Shown: piece after piece, positions 1 to 8,400 of the stretch
Numbering within the stretch: the stretch's first letter is position 1
Layout: each line of letters begins with the position of its first letter
Assembly: GCF_030388665.1 (NCBI RefSeq)
Contig: NZ_CP128846.1
Coordinates: 8,900,001-8,964,000 of the forward strand
Origin: Streptomyces flavofungini
GTDB lineage: Bacteria > Actinomycetota > Actinomycetes > Streptomycetales > Streptomycetaceae
Length of the DNA stretch: 64,000 nucleotides
Direction of reading: 5' to 3'
The notes under the pieces: generated by a model
Seen by the model: the letters and a program-made list of their open reading frames with translations, nothing else
What the model was told of the DNA's origin: nothing
Databases searched by the model: none
Made by a program: the position numbers and the translations under genes

Positions 1-1248
1 TCCACCCACGGTGTCGGCCTGGGGGACCTGTTCGCGCTGGCCGACGCGATCGCGGCGGCGACGGGCGGGGCGACGGCGGTCGAGGATCCGCGCGGACGCA
101 TCCTGGCCTACTCCACCGTGCCCGGCCAGCCGGTCGACGAGGACCGCCGCCAGGGCATCCTGGGCCTTCAGGTGCCGGGCAGCCTGGACAACGCGGAACA
201 GGTCCGGCTGGTGTTCGCCGCGGACAGACCGGTGCGGCTGCCCCCGCTCACGGCCGGCGTCCTGCCGAGGCTCGCCACCGCCGTGCGGGCGGGCGGCGAG
301 GCGCTCGGCTCGGTCTGGGTGGTCGACGACGGCACGCTGGCCCCGGACGCCGAGCAGACCCTGGCCCAGGGCGCGTCCACGGCCGCGCTCCTGCTCCTGC
401 GCACCCGCGCGGCCCAGGAGCTGGCCCGGCACCAGAACACCGACCTGCTGCGCCGGCTGCTCGACGGCTCGGCGGACGCCTCGACGGCCGCGCACCGCCT
501 CGGCCTCGACGCCGTGCGCGTGGCCGCGTTCGTGCTGGACTCGGCGGCGAGCGTGCCGGACGCCGAGCGGACGTCGCTGCGCCTGCTCGACGTCGTACGC
601 CTGCAGTGCGAGGCGCGCTACGGACGGCACGCGTGCGTGCTCCTGGACGGGGTGGTGTACGCGCTGCTGCCCGCTTCGGGGGAGGCGGACGCGGGACGCG
701 CAGCGCAGGAACGGGCGGGCGGCGGGCGGCACCGGCGTCTCGCCGAGGACATCGTGCGCCGGGCCGGGCGGTCGCTGCGGGTGCCGGTACGGGCCGCGCT
801 CGGCGCGGTGGTGGCGGACCTCGGCGGGGTCGCGGACTCGCGCGCCGACGCGGATCTGGTCCTGCGGCTGGTGCACGACGCGCTGCCGGTCGCGACGGTC
901 GACGAGGTGCGCCCCCGGGTGACGCTGCTGCGGCTCTCCGAAGTGATGCGCGAGCGACGGGAGTTCAAGGAGGGTGCCTGGCGTCGGGTGCTCGCGGCGG
1001 ACGCCGAGCACGGCAGCGACTACGCCCGCACCCTGGTGGCCTGGTTCGACGCCGGATGCGACGTGGCGAGCGCGGCCAAGGCGCTCTCCGTCCACCCCAA
1101 CACCTGCCGCTACCGCCTCAAGCAGGCCGGCCGCCAGCTCGGCATCGACCTGGAGGACCCCGACGAACGCCTCGTCCTCTGGCTGCAGTTGAGGACCCTG
1201 GCCGGGATCGGCGGCGCCGGATCCGGGCCGGGCGACACGCCGGGGTGA
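1..1248 (+). CDS. PucR-family transcriptional regulator, 5' end outside window
   Basis: The reading frame is open from base 1, so the true start lies upstream of the window. The last 65 residues (about 1017-1200) form the PucR C-terminal helix-turn-helix, with the typical run VHPNTCRYRLKQ, after a long region resembling the GAF-like/CdaR middle domain. Members sense small molecules, often purine or amino-acid catabolites, and activate nearby genes. The next gene is convergent, so the target is unknown. A N-succinylamino-acid operon lies 1.5 kb downstream, but a regulatory link is only a guess. Confidence 0.88.
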   Translation, partial: STHGVGLGDLFALADAIAAATGGATAVEDPRGRILAYSTVPGQPVDEDRRQGILGLQVPGSLDNAEQVRLVFAADRPVRLPPLTAGVLPRLATAVRAGGEALGSVWVVDDGTLAPDAEQTLAQGASTAALLLLRTRAAQELARHQNTDLLRRLLDGSADASTAAHRLGLDAVRVAAFVLDSAASVPDAERTSLRLLDVVRLQCEARYGRHACVLLDGVVYALLPASGEADAGRAAQERAGGGRHRRLAEDIVRRAGRSLRVPVRAALGAVVADLGGVADSRADADLVLRLVHDALPVATVDEVRPRVTLLRLSEVMRERREFKEGAWRRVLAADAEHGSDYARTLVAWFDAGCDVASAAKALSVHPNTCRYRLKQAGRQLGIDLEDPDERLVLWLQLRTLAGIGGAGSGPGDTPG

Positions 1249-1329
1249 GGCACGCACCTGCCGGTCAGGGCGAATCCCGCCGGTCAGCGCGGACCGCGGA
1301 GACCGCGGAGACCGCGCAGGCCGCGCCGG

Positions 1330-2475
1330 TCAGCGCAGGTCGCGGATGAGTCGGCTGACGACGGCGTCCACCTTCTCCTCGTCGAAGGACTCCGAGCCGA
1401 TGAGGAGCGTCACGGCCCGCTCGCCGTCGTCGGTGACGGCGTTCCTGAGCTTGTGGCCGGTCTCCATGTAGCCGCTGTGTCCCCACGCGACGAGGCCCGG
1501 CCCCGGCTCGTAGCGCTCGACTCCCAGGCCGTAGCGCGAACCCGCGGAGTCATCGGGGATCGTCCGCTTCATCTCGGCGAGCTGTGCGGGGGCGAGCAGC
1601 TTGCCGGACATCAGCGCCGTCCAGAAGGCCGTCACGTCCGCACCGGAGGAGACCAGCGCCCCTGACGCGTCGGCCGCGGAGGTGTTCCACTCCGTCTTGT
1701 CCACGAGGGTGCCGTTGCGCTCCACGTAGCCGCGCAGGTCCGGCTTGCGGAGGGTGACGCGGTCGCCGGGCCAGTACGTCTCGCGCAGTCCGAGCCGCTT
1801 GATGATGCGCCGCTCGATCTCGGTGCCGATGCTCCGCCCCGTGACCTCCGTGACGATCAGCCCGGCCAGGTTGTAGTTCGTGTTGGAGTACGAGAAGCCG
1901 TCCCGGGTCCTGTCGTCGGGCGGCGGCAGCCTCAGCGCCTGCTCGACCGTCAGCAAGGGCTCGATGTGGTCCCAGCGGTGCTCCTCGTCGTCCTCCCAGA
2001 ACGGCGCTTCCAGGTAGTCGGGCAGGCCGCTGGTGTGCTGGAGCAGCTGACGGATCGTGATCTTGCGACCGTCGTAGTCCTTGGTGCGGATCAGCCCGGG
2101 CAGATGGTCCTCGACGGTGTCGTCCAGCCTGAGCTTGCCCTCGCCGACGAGCTGCAGCACGACCGTGGCGGTCCACGTCTTGGTGTTGCTGGCGATCCGG
2201 CTGTGCTCGTTGCCCATGGCCTTGCGGCCCGTCCTGAGGTCGGCGAGACCGACACCGCTCTTGCGCACGCCGCAGCGCGGACTCCGCACCGTCACGCTGA
2301 TCCCCGAGGCGCCGACACCGCTCAGCGCCTTCAACGCCGCCTGGACGGGCTTGACGTCGCACCGGGGCGAGGAAGCAGGTCCCCCGGACGAGTCCGTCGC
2401 GGCCGACGCGGCCGGGGCCGTCAGCACGGAGGCCGTGAACGCCAAGGTCACGGCAGCGCTTGTCCTGCGTCGCAT
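1330..2475 (-). CDS. Secreted serine hydrolase (beta-lactamase / D-Ala-D-Ala carboxypeptidase family)
   Basis: A 381-residue protein with a Sec signal peptide (MRRRTSAAV then a hydrophobic run ending near ASAA, about residue 26). It shows the three class C-type active-site motifs: SNTK with Ser96/Lys99, YSN at 196-198, and HSG at 333-335. The family hydrolyses or transfers D-alanyl peptides or esters outside the cell. The start is backed by AAGGAGA just upstream of ATG 2475. It is divergent from the dipeptidase operon across a 327-bp gap holding two dyads. Three relatives occur at 23194, 55488 (broken) and 56722. Substrate is unknown. Confidence 0.9.
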   Translation of the reverse strand: MRRRTSAAVTLAFTASVLTAPAASAATDSSGGPASSPRCDVKPVQAALKALSGVGASGISVTVRSPRCGVRKSGVGLADLRTGRKAMGNEHSRIASNTKTWTATVVLQLVGEGKLRLDDTVEDHLPGLIRTKDYDGRKITIRQLLQHTSGLPDYLEAPFWEDDEEHRWDHIEPLLTVEQALRLPPPDDRTRDGFSYSNTNYNLAGLIVTEVTGRSIGTEIERRIIKRLGLRETYWPGDRVTLRKPDLRGYVERNGTLVDKTEWNTSAADASGALVSSGADVTAFWTALMSGKLLAPAQLAEMKRTIPDDSAGSRYGLGVERYEPGPGLVAWGHSGYMETGHKLRNAVTDDGERAVTLLIGSESFDEEKVDAVVSRLIRDLR

Positions 2476-2802
2476 GAGTGTCTCCTTCTGCGTACGTGCG
2501 GTGTGACCGAAGAGGTCACGGGGGTAGCAGGGGGGTAGTGGTGCGCCACTCTAAGGACCGCGCCCCGCCCCGGATTTGTCCGTGCGTCCAAGCATCGGAC
2601 CGCTGGTTTGTCCCACCGGACCAAGATCCCGCGGGTTCGTCGTGCGTACGTTGGGTGCCGTACGCCCGCCTCGTTCCGACCCGGCCCCGCACCCGGACCG
2701 CGTCGGTCCGCCTGTCCGGCCTGCCCCCCACCCCTGCCATACCGCCCTTGGGCGCAGTGCCGCGGCGTCACCCCGCTTCCCCGCCACGCGAAAGGTTCCG
2801 TC
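2476..2802. promoter_or_regulatory. Divergent intergenic region with two inverted repeats
   Basis: No gene is seen in these 327 bases between the divergent serine hydrolase and dipeptidase genes. Two dyads are visible. GTGACC/GGTCAC with a 5-base spacer spans 2503-2519, close upstream of the serine hydrolase ribosome site. GCGTACG/CGTACGC with an 8-base spacer spans 2644-2665. Either could be an operator for the shared promoter region. No regulator can be assigned from sequence alone. Confidence 0.4.
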
Positions 2803-3825
2803 GTGTCTCTGGGCCTGCACCACCGCGCCGTCGTCGCCGACGCCCACAACGACCTCCTCATGGCCGTCTCCGCGCGCCCGCCGAAGCGGTGGGGAAGCTA
2901 CTTCCGGGAGCGGTGGCTGCCGCAACTGCGCGAGGGCGGCGTCGACATCCAGGTCCTGCCGGTGTTCATCGATGAGCAGTACCGCCCCGAAGGAGCGCTG
3001 CGGCAGACCCTCCGCATGATCGAGTGCGGCCACGCCATCGCCGAGGCCAACGCCGGACACGTCGCCCTGTGCCTCGACGGCGCGGACATCGACAGGGCCC
3101 TCGCCGACGACAAGATCGCCCTCGTGCTCGCCCTGGAGAGCGCCCCCGGCGTGGACGCCTCCGTCGAACTGTTCTCCACCCTGCACCGGCTCGGCGTACG
3201 CATCGCCTCGATCGCCCACTGGGGACGGACACCGCTCGCCGACGGCAGCCGGGAGAACGCCACCGGCAGCCGCCTGACCGCCCCCGGCGTCGAGGCACTG
3301 CGGGAGATGGAACGCCTCGGCATGCTCTTCGACATCTCCCACCTGGGCGACAGCGGCGTCGCCCACGTACTGGAGCTCGCTTCCCGCCCGCTCATCGCCA
3401 CCCACTCCTGCGCCCGCGCGCTGCGCGACCACCACCGTAACCTCACCGACGAACAGATCCGCGGCGTGGCCCGCACCGGCGGCGTGGTGTGTGTGAACTT
3501 CGTGGCGGACTTCCTGACCGACGACGAGTCGAAGGTGAGCGTCGAGCGGGTCGTCGACCACATCGAGCACGTCGTCTCGGTCGCCGGGATCGACCACGTC
3601 GGCCTCGGGGCGGACTTCCTCGACGAGATCATCGCGGACCTCACTCCGCCCTGCTGCGAGAACGCCGACGACGAGGACCCCCTGTTCCGCTTCCCCGGCC
3701 TGGAAGGCCCGGCCGACATGCCCCGGGTCACCGAGGCGATGGTCCGCCGGGGGCTGCCCGAGGAGGACATCCGCAAGATCCTGGGCGGGAACACCCGCCG
3801 CCTCATGAGCACGCACATGGGCTGA
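2803..3825 (+). CDS. Membrane dipeptidase (peptidase M19, renal dipeptidase family)
   Basis: The GTG at 2803 follows GAAAGG with good spacing and gives 340 residues beginning at the conserved fold; an upstream ATG at 2608 would add a low-complexity tail. Zinc ligand motifs are visible: DAHND near residue 13, ALES near 112, DISHLG near 179 and THS near 201. M19 enzymes cleave dipeptides and tolerate a D-amino acid at the C-terminal position. No signal peptide is present, so it probably acts in the cytoplasm. It leads an operon-like run with an M20 hydrolase, an acetyltransferase-fold protein and an enolase-superfamily racemase. In that setting it would release D-amino acids from L,D-dipeptides. 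Confidence 0.92.
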   Translation: MSLGLHHRAVVADAHNDLLMAVSARPPKRWGSYFRERWLPQLREGGVDIQVLPVFIDEQYRPEGALRQTLRMIECGHAIAEANAGHVALCLDGADIDRALADDKIALVLALESAPGVDASVELFSTLHRLGVRIASIAHWGRTPLADGSRENATGSRLTAPGVEALREMERLGMLFDISHLGDSGVAHVLELASRPLIATHSCARALRDHHRNLTDEQIRGVARTGGVVCVNFVADFLTDDESKVSVERVVDHIEHVVSVAGIDHVGLGADFLDEIIADLTPPCCENADDEDPLFRFPGLEGPADMPRVTEAMVRRGLPEEDIRKILGGNTRRLMSTHMG

Positions 3826-3860
3826 CGCCGACTCAAGCCGTCAGCTCACCCCCATGCGCG

Positions 3861-3914
3861 TCACCACATACGCCTCACCACATACGTCGCACCACATACG
3901 CCTCACCACGTACG
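3861..3914. repeat. Four direct repeats of CACCACATACG
   Basis: The 153-base gap between the M19 and M20 genes contains four near-identical copies of CACCACATACG (the last reads CACCACGTACG) spaced 13-15 bases apart. Direct repeats at this spacing resemble a multi-site regulator binding array or replication slippage. They lie upstream of the M20 start and could carry an internal promoter or control site of the operon. Confidence 0.6.
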
Positions 3915-3978
3915 CGGCTCGCTTCGCGTGTTCAGCCGTGTTCAGCGTCGTGGCCGAACCACCCTGGAGGACCCACCC

Positions 3979-5130
3979 GTGCCACACGACGAAAGCCGCT
4001 CCCCGCAGCCGGGCCGACCAGCGGGCCCGGCGCCGCGCCTCGACGCGATGCTCGCCGACCTCGAAGAACTCGTCACCTGCGAGTCCTACTCGGCCGACCA
4101 CGCCGCCGTGGCCCGCAGCGCCCAGGTGGTCGCGGCCCAGGGCCGCCGACTGCTCGGCGCCGCACCCCGAACCCTGGTCACCGCGGGCGTCACCCACGTG
4201 CGCTGGACCTTCGGCACGCCGCGCGTCCTGCTCCTCGGCCATCACGACACCGTGTGGCCGATGGGCTCCCTCGCCACCCACCCCTGGTCGGTGGAGCAGG
4301 GCATCGCCCGCGGCCCCGGGGTCTTCGACATGAAGGCGGGCCTCGTCCAGATGTTCCACGCCCTCGCCTCGCTGCCCTCCCTCGACGGCCTCTGCGTCCT
4401 CGTCACCGGGGACGAGGAGACGGGCTCGGACACCTCCCGCCGACTCATCGAGGACATCGCGCGCCAGTGCACGGCCACCTTCGTCCTGGAGGCCTCGGCG
4501 CCCGGCGGCGCCCTGAAGACGAGCCGCAAGGGCGTGTCCCTCTACGACATCACCGTCCACGGCCGCGCCGCCCACTCCGGCCTCGAACCGGCGAAGGGCG
4601 TCAACGCGGCCACCGAACTCGCCCACCAACTCCTCGCCCTGCAGAGCGTCGCCGACACCGTCACCGCCTCCACCGGGCCCGGCACGACCGTCACGCCCAC
4701 CGTGATGCGGGCGGGCAGCGCGAGCAACACCGTGCCCGCGCGGGCCGAGCTGAGCGTGGACGTCCGCGTACCCGACGCGGCGGCGCAGGAAGCGGTCGAC
4801 CGGCTCATCAGGAACCTGGAGCCGCGGAACCCCGCCGCCCGGCTGCAGATCGACGGCGGCCCCAACCGGCCGCCCCTCGCCCCCGACACCTCACGGAAAC
4901 TGTTCGCCCTGGCCGTCGAGGAAGCCGCCTGGCTCGGCCTCGGCCCGCTGTCGCAGACCGCGGTCGGCGGGGCCTCCGACGGCAACTACACCGCCGGCGT
5001 CGGCTGCCCCACGCTCGACGGCCTCGGCGCGGTCGGCGACGGCGCGCACGCCGACCACGAACACGTACTCACCGCCACGATGCCGGACCGGGCCCGGCTC
5101 CTGGCCCGCCTGATCGGAGCGGTGCGATGA
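3979..5130 (+). CDS. M20-family metallohydrolase, probable N-succinyl-L-amino acid desuccinylase
   Basis: GTG 3979 follows GGAGG and gives 383 residues. The M20 metal site is intact: HHDTVWP with the first His near residue 88, FDMKAG with Asp near 117, and DEETGSD near 146. The family includes acetylornithine/succinyl-diaminopimelate deacylases and glutamate carboxypeptidases. Its 3' end overlaps the next gene by ATGA, indicating translational coupling. Next to a GNAT and a N-succinylamino-acid racemase relative, the likely role is removing the acyl group from the L-isomer to complete D-to-L conversion. The exact acyl group is inferred from context. Confidence 0.85.
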   Translation: MPHDESRSPQPGRPAGPAPRLDAMLADLEELVTCESYSADHAAVARSAQVVAAQGRRLLGAAPRTLVTAGVTHVRWTFGTPRVLLLGHHDTVWPMGSLATHPWSVEQGIARGPGVFDMKAGLVQMFHALASLPSLDGLCVLVTGDEETGSDTSRRLIEDIARQCTATFVLEASAPGGALKTSRKGVSLYDITVHGRAAHSGLEPAKGVNAATELAHQLLALQSVADTVTASTGPGTTVTPTVMRAGSASNTVPARAELSVDVRVPDAAAQEAVDRLIRNLEPRNPAARLQIDGGPNRPPLAPDTSRKLFALAVEEAAWLGLGPLSQTAVGGASDGNYTAGVGCPTLDGLGAVGDGAHADHEHVLTATMPDRARLLARLIGAVR

Positions 5131-6002
5131 CCGGACGACCCCTGCCGAACGCATCGACCCTCCTGACGGACACCTCCGTGATGAACGAGTCGCCCGCCGC
5201 ACACGAGCCGCCCGCCGCGGACCCCTCGCCCGTCGTGAACGGACCGACCGTCCGGGAACTCCACACCATGGACGACTTCGAAGCGGTCAGCCTCCTCTAC
5301 GCCGACATCTGGGGCAGCGAACCCGGCCGCTCACCCCTCTCGGCCGAGGCCATGCGCGCCCTCTCCCACGCGGGCAACTACGTGGCCGGGGCGTACGAGG
5401 ACGGCCGCCTTGTGGGCGCGTCCGTCGCCTTCTTCGGCGCACCCATAGGCACCAGCCTGCACTCCCACATCACCGGCGCCGTCATGGGCCGCGGGGTGGG
5501 CCTCGCCCTCAAGAGGCACCAGCGGCAGTGGGCCCTCGCCCGCCGACTGACGCGCATCACCTGGACCTACGACCCGCTCATCCGCCGCAACGCCCACTTC
5601 AACCTCGTCAAACTCGGCGCGTGCCCGCGGGAGTACCTGACCTCCTTCTACGGGGCGATGGACGACGCCATCAACGGCGGCGACGAGTCGGACCGCGTCC
5701 TGGCCGCCTGGGACCTCACCGCCCCCGCTCCGCTCGCCGCGAGCGAGCTGCCCGCCGACGCCGCCCACGGACTGCGCGATCACGGAGGCCACCCGGAGAC
5801 CGTCGCGATCGACGCCGACACCGTCCTCGTCGACCTCCCGGACGACATCGAGGCCCTGCGCCGCACGGACCCCGGCGCCGCCCGGGCCTGGCGCCTCGCC
5901 CTGCGCCACACCCTCGGCGGGCTCCTCGCCGAAGGCGCCCGTGTCGTCGGCTTCCACGAACGCCGCCGCTACGTGGTCCGCCGCACCGCCCCCGATTCCT
6001 GA
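5127..6002 (+). CDS. GNAT-family acyltransferase, probable D-amino acid N-succinyltransferase
   Basis: The ATG at 5127 overlaps the upstream stop (ATGA) and gives 291 residues. After a 40-residue flexible leader rich in Pro and Ala, a GNAT-like fold follows (VRELHTMDDFEAV, YVAGAYEDGRLVGAS, GRGVGLALKRHQ, the last resembling the acyl-CoA pyrophosphate loop). It belongs to the long GNAT-like group found beside enolase-superfamily racemases. In the described Geobacillus route such a protein uses succinyl-CoA to acylate D-amino acids. The acyl donor here is inferred, not seen. Confidence 0.8.
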   Translation: MTGRPLPNASTLLTDTSVMNESPAAHEPPAADPSPVVNGPTVRELHTMDDFEAVSLLYADIWGSEPGRSPLSAEAMRALSHAGNYVAGAYEDGRLVGASVAFFGAPIGTSLHSHITGAVMGRGVGLALKRHQRQWALARRLTRITWTYDPLIRRNAHFNLVKLGACPREYLTSFYGAMDDAINGGDESDRVLAAWDLTAPAPLAASELPADAAHGLRDHGGHPETVAIDADTVLVDLPDDIEALRRTDPGAARAWRLALRHTLGGLLAEGARVVGFHERRRYVVRRTAPDS

Positions 6003-6064
6003 CCGCCACCCGAGACCACGACACCCCCGCACCCGAGACCCCGCCTGAAAGGGAGCCACCAGCC

Positions 6065-7174
6065 ATGAGGACCAAGATCTCCGGCGTCGAACTGCGCCGG
6101 ATCGCGATGCCGCTCGTCGCCCCGTTCCGCACCTCCTTCGGCGTGGAGACCAGCCGCGACGTGCTCCTGGTCCGCGTCGTCACCGCCGACGGCGAGGGCT
6201 GGGCCGAGTGCGCGGCCATGTCCGAGCCCCGCTACTGCTCCGAGTACGTCGACGGCGCCCAGCACGTCCTGCGCGAGTTCCTGATCCCCGCCCTGCCGAA
6301 GGACGGCCTGGACGCGCAGGCGGTCGGCCGGGTCCTGGACCCCTTCACCGGCCACCGCATGGCGAAGTCCGCGCTGGAGACCGCCCTCCTCGACGCCCGA
6401 CTGCGGGGCGCGGGCGAGTCGTTCGGGTCCTACCTGGGTGCCGCCAGGGACCGGGTTCCGTGCGGCGTCTCCGTCGGCATCATGGACTCCGTCCCCGAAC
6501 TCCTGGACGCCGTCGAGGCCTACATCGCCGAGGGCTACGTCCGGATCAAGCTGAAGATCGAACCCGGCTGGGACGTCGAGCCCGTGCGCGCCGTGCGCGA
6601 GCGCTTCGGCGACGAACTGCTCCTGCAGGTGGACGCCAACGCCGCCTACACCTTGGCGGACACCCAGCACCTCACCGCACTCGACGACTTCGGCCTGCTC
6701 CTGATCGAACAGCCCCTGGCGAACGACGACATGGTGCAGCACGCCGCACTCGCCAAGCGGCTGCGCACCCCGGTCTGCCTGGACGAGTCCATCGAGTCCG
6801 CCGCGCACGCGGCCGCGGCGATCACCCTCGGCGCCTGCTCCGTCATCAACGTCAAGCCCGCCCGGGTCGGCGGCTATCTCGAAGCCCGCCGCATCCACGA
6901 CATCGCGAGCGCCCACGGCGTCCCCGTCTGGTGCGGCGGCATGCTGGAGACCGGCATCGGCCGCGCCGCCAACGTCGCCCTCGCCGCCCTGCCCGGATTC
7001 ACCCTCCCCGGCGACACCTCCGGCTCCCACCGCTACTTCGCCACCGACATCACGGAGCCCTTCGTCCTCGCCGACGGCCACCTCGACGTCCCCACCGGCC
7101 CCGGCCTCGGCGTCCTGCCGCTGCCCGACGCCCTCGACGAAGTCACCACTTCCCGCGAGTGGATAGCCCTGTAA
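6065..7174 (+). CDS. Enolase-superfamily N-succinylamino acid racemase / o-succinylbenzoate synthase-like enzyme
   Basis: ATG 6065 gives 369 residues of the muconate-lactonizing subgroup. The acid-base lysines sit in RIKLKIEPG (K162, K164) and NVKPARVGG (K264). Metal ligands are D190 (VDAN), E215 (IEQPL) and D240 (DES). This family catalyses either menaquinone o-succinylbenzoate synthesis or N-acylamino-acid racemisation. No other men gene is nearby, while an M20 deacylase, a GNAT and a dipeptidase precede it, so racemisation of N-succinylamino acids is the better call. It is the last gene of the operon, 62 bases after the GNAT. Confidence 0.9.
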   Translation: MRTKISGVELRRIAMPLVAPFRTSFGVETSRDVLLVRVVTADGEGWAECAAMSEPRYCSEYVDGAQHVLREFLIPALPKDGLDAQAVGRVLDPFTGHRMAKSALETALLDARLRGAGESFGSYLGAARDRVPCGVSVGIMDSVPELLDAVEAYIAEGYVRIKLKIEPGWDVEPVRAVRERFGDELLLQVDANAAYTLADTQHLTALDDFGLLLIEQPLANDDMVQHAALAKRLRTPVCLDESIESAAHAAAAITLGACSVINVKPARVGGYLEARRIHDIASAHGVPVWCGGMLETGIGRAANVALAALPGFTLPGDTSGSHRYFATDITEPFVLADGHLDVPTGPGLGVLPLPDALDEVTTSREWIAL

Positions 7175-7245
7175 CCGGCCCTCCGCGCCCTCCCGCCTGC
7201 TGGGCGTCCGTGGGTGGCGGGGCAGGCCCGTCCTGTCCTGGGGCC

Positions 7246-7713
7246 ATGGATGCCGCAGCCGCGGGGGCGGCCGACCTCATGGCAGCGCTCAACGAAGCGG
7301 TGGTGGACTTCCAGTCCTACGGATACGACCAGTTCCTCGCCCACCAGAGCGCCGTCACGCCCCGCTACGGCGGCATCATGCCGCCCGCGGCCCAGGCCCA
7401 CGTCTCCGTCGGCGTCTCCTTCGACCTGGTGGGCGGGGCGCGGCCCGACGGCCGGCGCGAGGCCCGCGTTTCAGTGCAGGTGGGCTTGCGTGACGGGATG
7501 TTCGTCGTGGCGGGTGAGGCGGGCGTCGACGCCCCCGGCTACAGCGACGAACTCTGGGAACTGCTGCGGGAGCTGCCCGAGGTGGCGGTCCAGGACCTGG
7601 ACGAGTGCGTCGCGCTGATCCGCGACTACACCGCACGGCTGTGCGCGTACACCGATTTCCTGGACGGCATCGGAGTGCCCCGCACCTCCGAACGCCCCGG
7701 CCGCGCCTCCTGA
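7246..7713 (+). CDS. Hypothetical protein, 155 aa
   Basis: An intracellular, acidic protein with no signal peptide, membrane helix or recognised motif. The middle (about residues 45-85) has alternating hydrophobic residues suggestive of beta strands, flanked by helical ends. The ribosome site is weak, so the start is uncertain. It sits 71 bases after the racemase and might be read through from that operon, but nothing else ties it to the pathway. Confidence 0.55.
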   Translation: MDAAAAGAADLMAALNEAVVDFQSYGYDQFLAHQSAVTPRYGGIMPPAAQAHVSVGVSFDLVGGARPDGRREARVSVQVGLRDGMFVVAGEAGVDAPGYSDELWELLRELPEVAVQDLDECVALIRDYTARLCAYTDFLDGIGVPRTSERPGRAS

Positions 7714-7780
7714 GCCCCCGCTGCACCTGCCGTCGTCAACGCCCCTGTCGACGGCGGCATGTGGCTGTGCGAAGGTGCGG

Positions 7781-8125
7781 CTACGGTGCTCCGGTCCCGA
7801 ACCACACGCTGTTGGCCCGGTAGGTCCCCCAGGTCACGCCCGTCCCGGCCGGTACGACCTCCTTCGCGCCCTGGCAGCGGAGCGCGCCGGAGCCGGCGTA
7901 CACCGTGGCCTTGGTGTCGGTCTGGTTGTCGACGCCGAGCGAGGTCCTCGTGAGCTCGAGGCAGATGCCGTCGGTGGGATTGACCAGGAGGTTGTTGGAT
8001 CCGTCGGTGCCGGAGTAGTGGAACTTGCCGGTGGCGGCGTGGGCGCTGGTGGGCAGGGCGGTCGCAAGGGCCAGCGCGGCGCAGGCGGCGAGCAGGCTCC
8101 GGACCCTTCTCCTGTGTGCGGTCAT
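7781..8125 (-). CDS. Small secreted protein, 114 aa
   Basis: ATG 8125 follows GAGGAG at ideal spacing. A Sec signal peptide (RRR, then a hydrophobic run, cleavage near SAHAA) leaves a mature chain of about 83 residues with two Cys that may form a disulfide. The plan (signal, an F-Y pair just after cleavage, two Cys, many Thr/Asn/Gly) resembles the 114-residue secreted protein at 54337-54681. The family is not recognised. It is likely exported and folds as a small beta-rich domain. Confidence 0.7.
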   Translation of the reverse strand: MTAHRRRVRSLLAACAALALATALPTSAHAATGKFHYSGTDGSNNLLVNPTDGICLELTRTSLGVDNQTDTKATVYAGSGALRCQGAKEVVPAGTGVTWGTYRANSVWFGTGAP

Positions 8126-8400
8126 GGTGATGTCGCTCCTCGGTGATCCGGCCTCGCTGCTCCGCCAGGGAGGCATCCTGTGCTGCCGCTCCGCGAGAAG
8201 GGACGGGGGCAGCCTTCACGGCGAGGGTCCACCGTGGGCGGCACCCCCGGAAGAGCCCCTTCCGCAAACCGCCCGTTCGGTGTGTGTCGAGGTGAAGGGA
8301 GAGAGGGTCGGCGCCTCCCGGGCCGGTCCGTCCCCCTCCGCGTGTGCTCCGGCGCCCGGAGGAGCCGTCCGGCGCGACCTTCGGCCGGTGCGGGTGCCGC

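Noticed and set aside
3861..3914. Possible small CRISPR-like array
   Set aside because: Units are only 11 bases with 2-4 base gaps and no spacers; no cas genes are present.
6065..7174. Menaquinone o-succinylbenzoate synthase (menC) as the main call
   Set aside because: No other menaquinone gene is nearby, while the succinyltransferase-like and deacylase genes favour N-succinylamino acid racemisation; activity as menC cannot be fully excluded.
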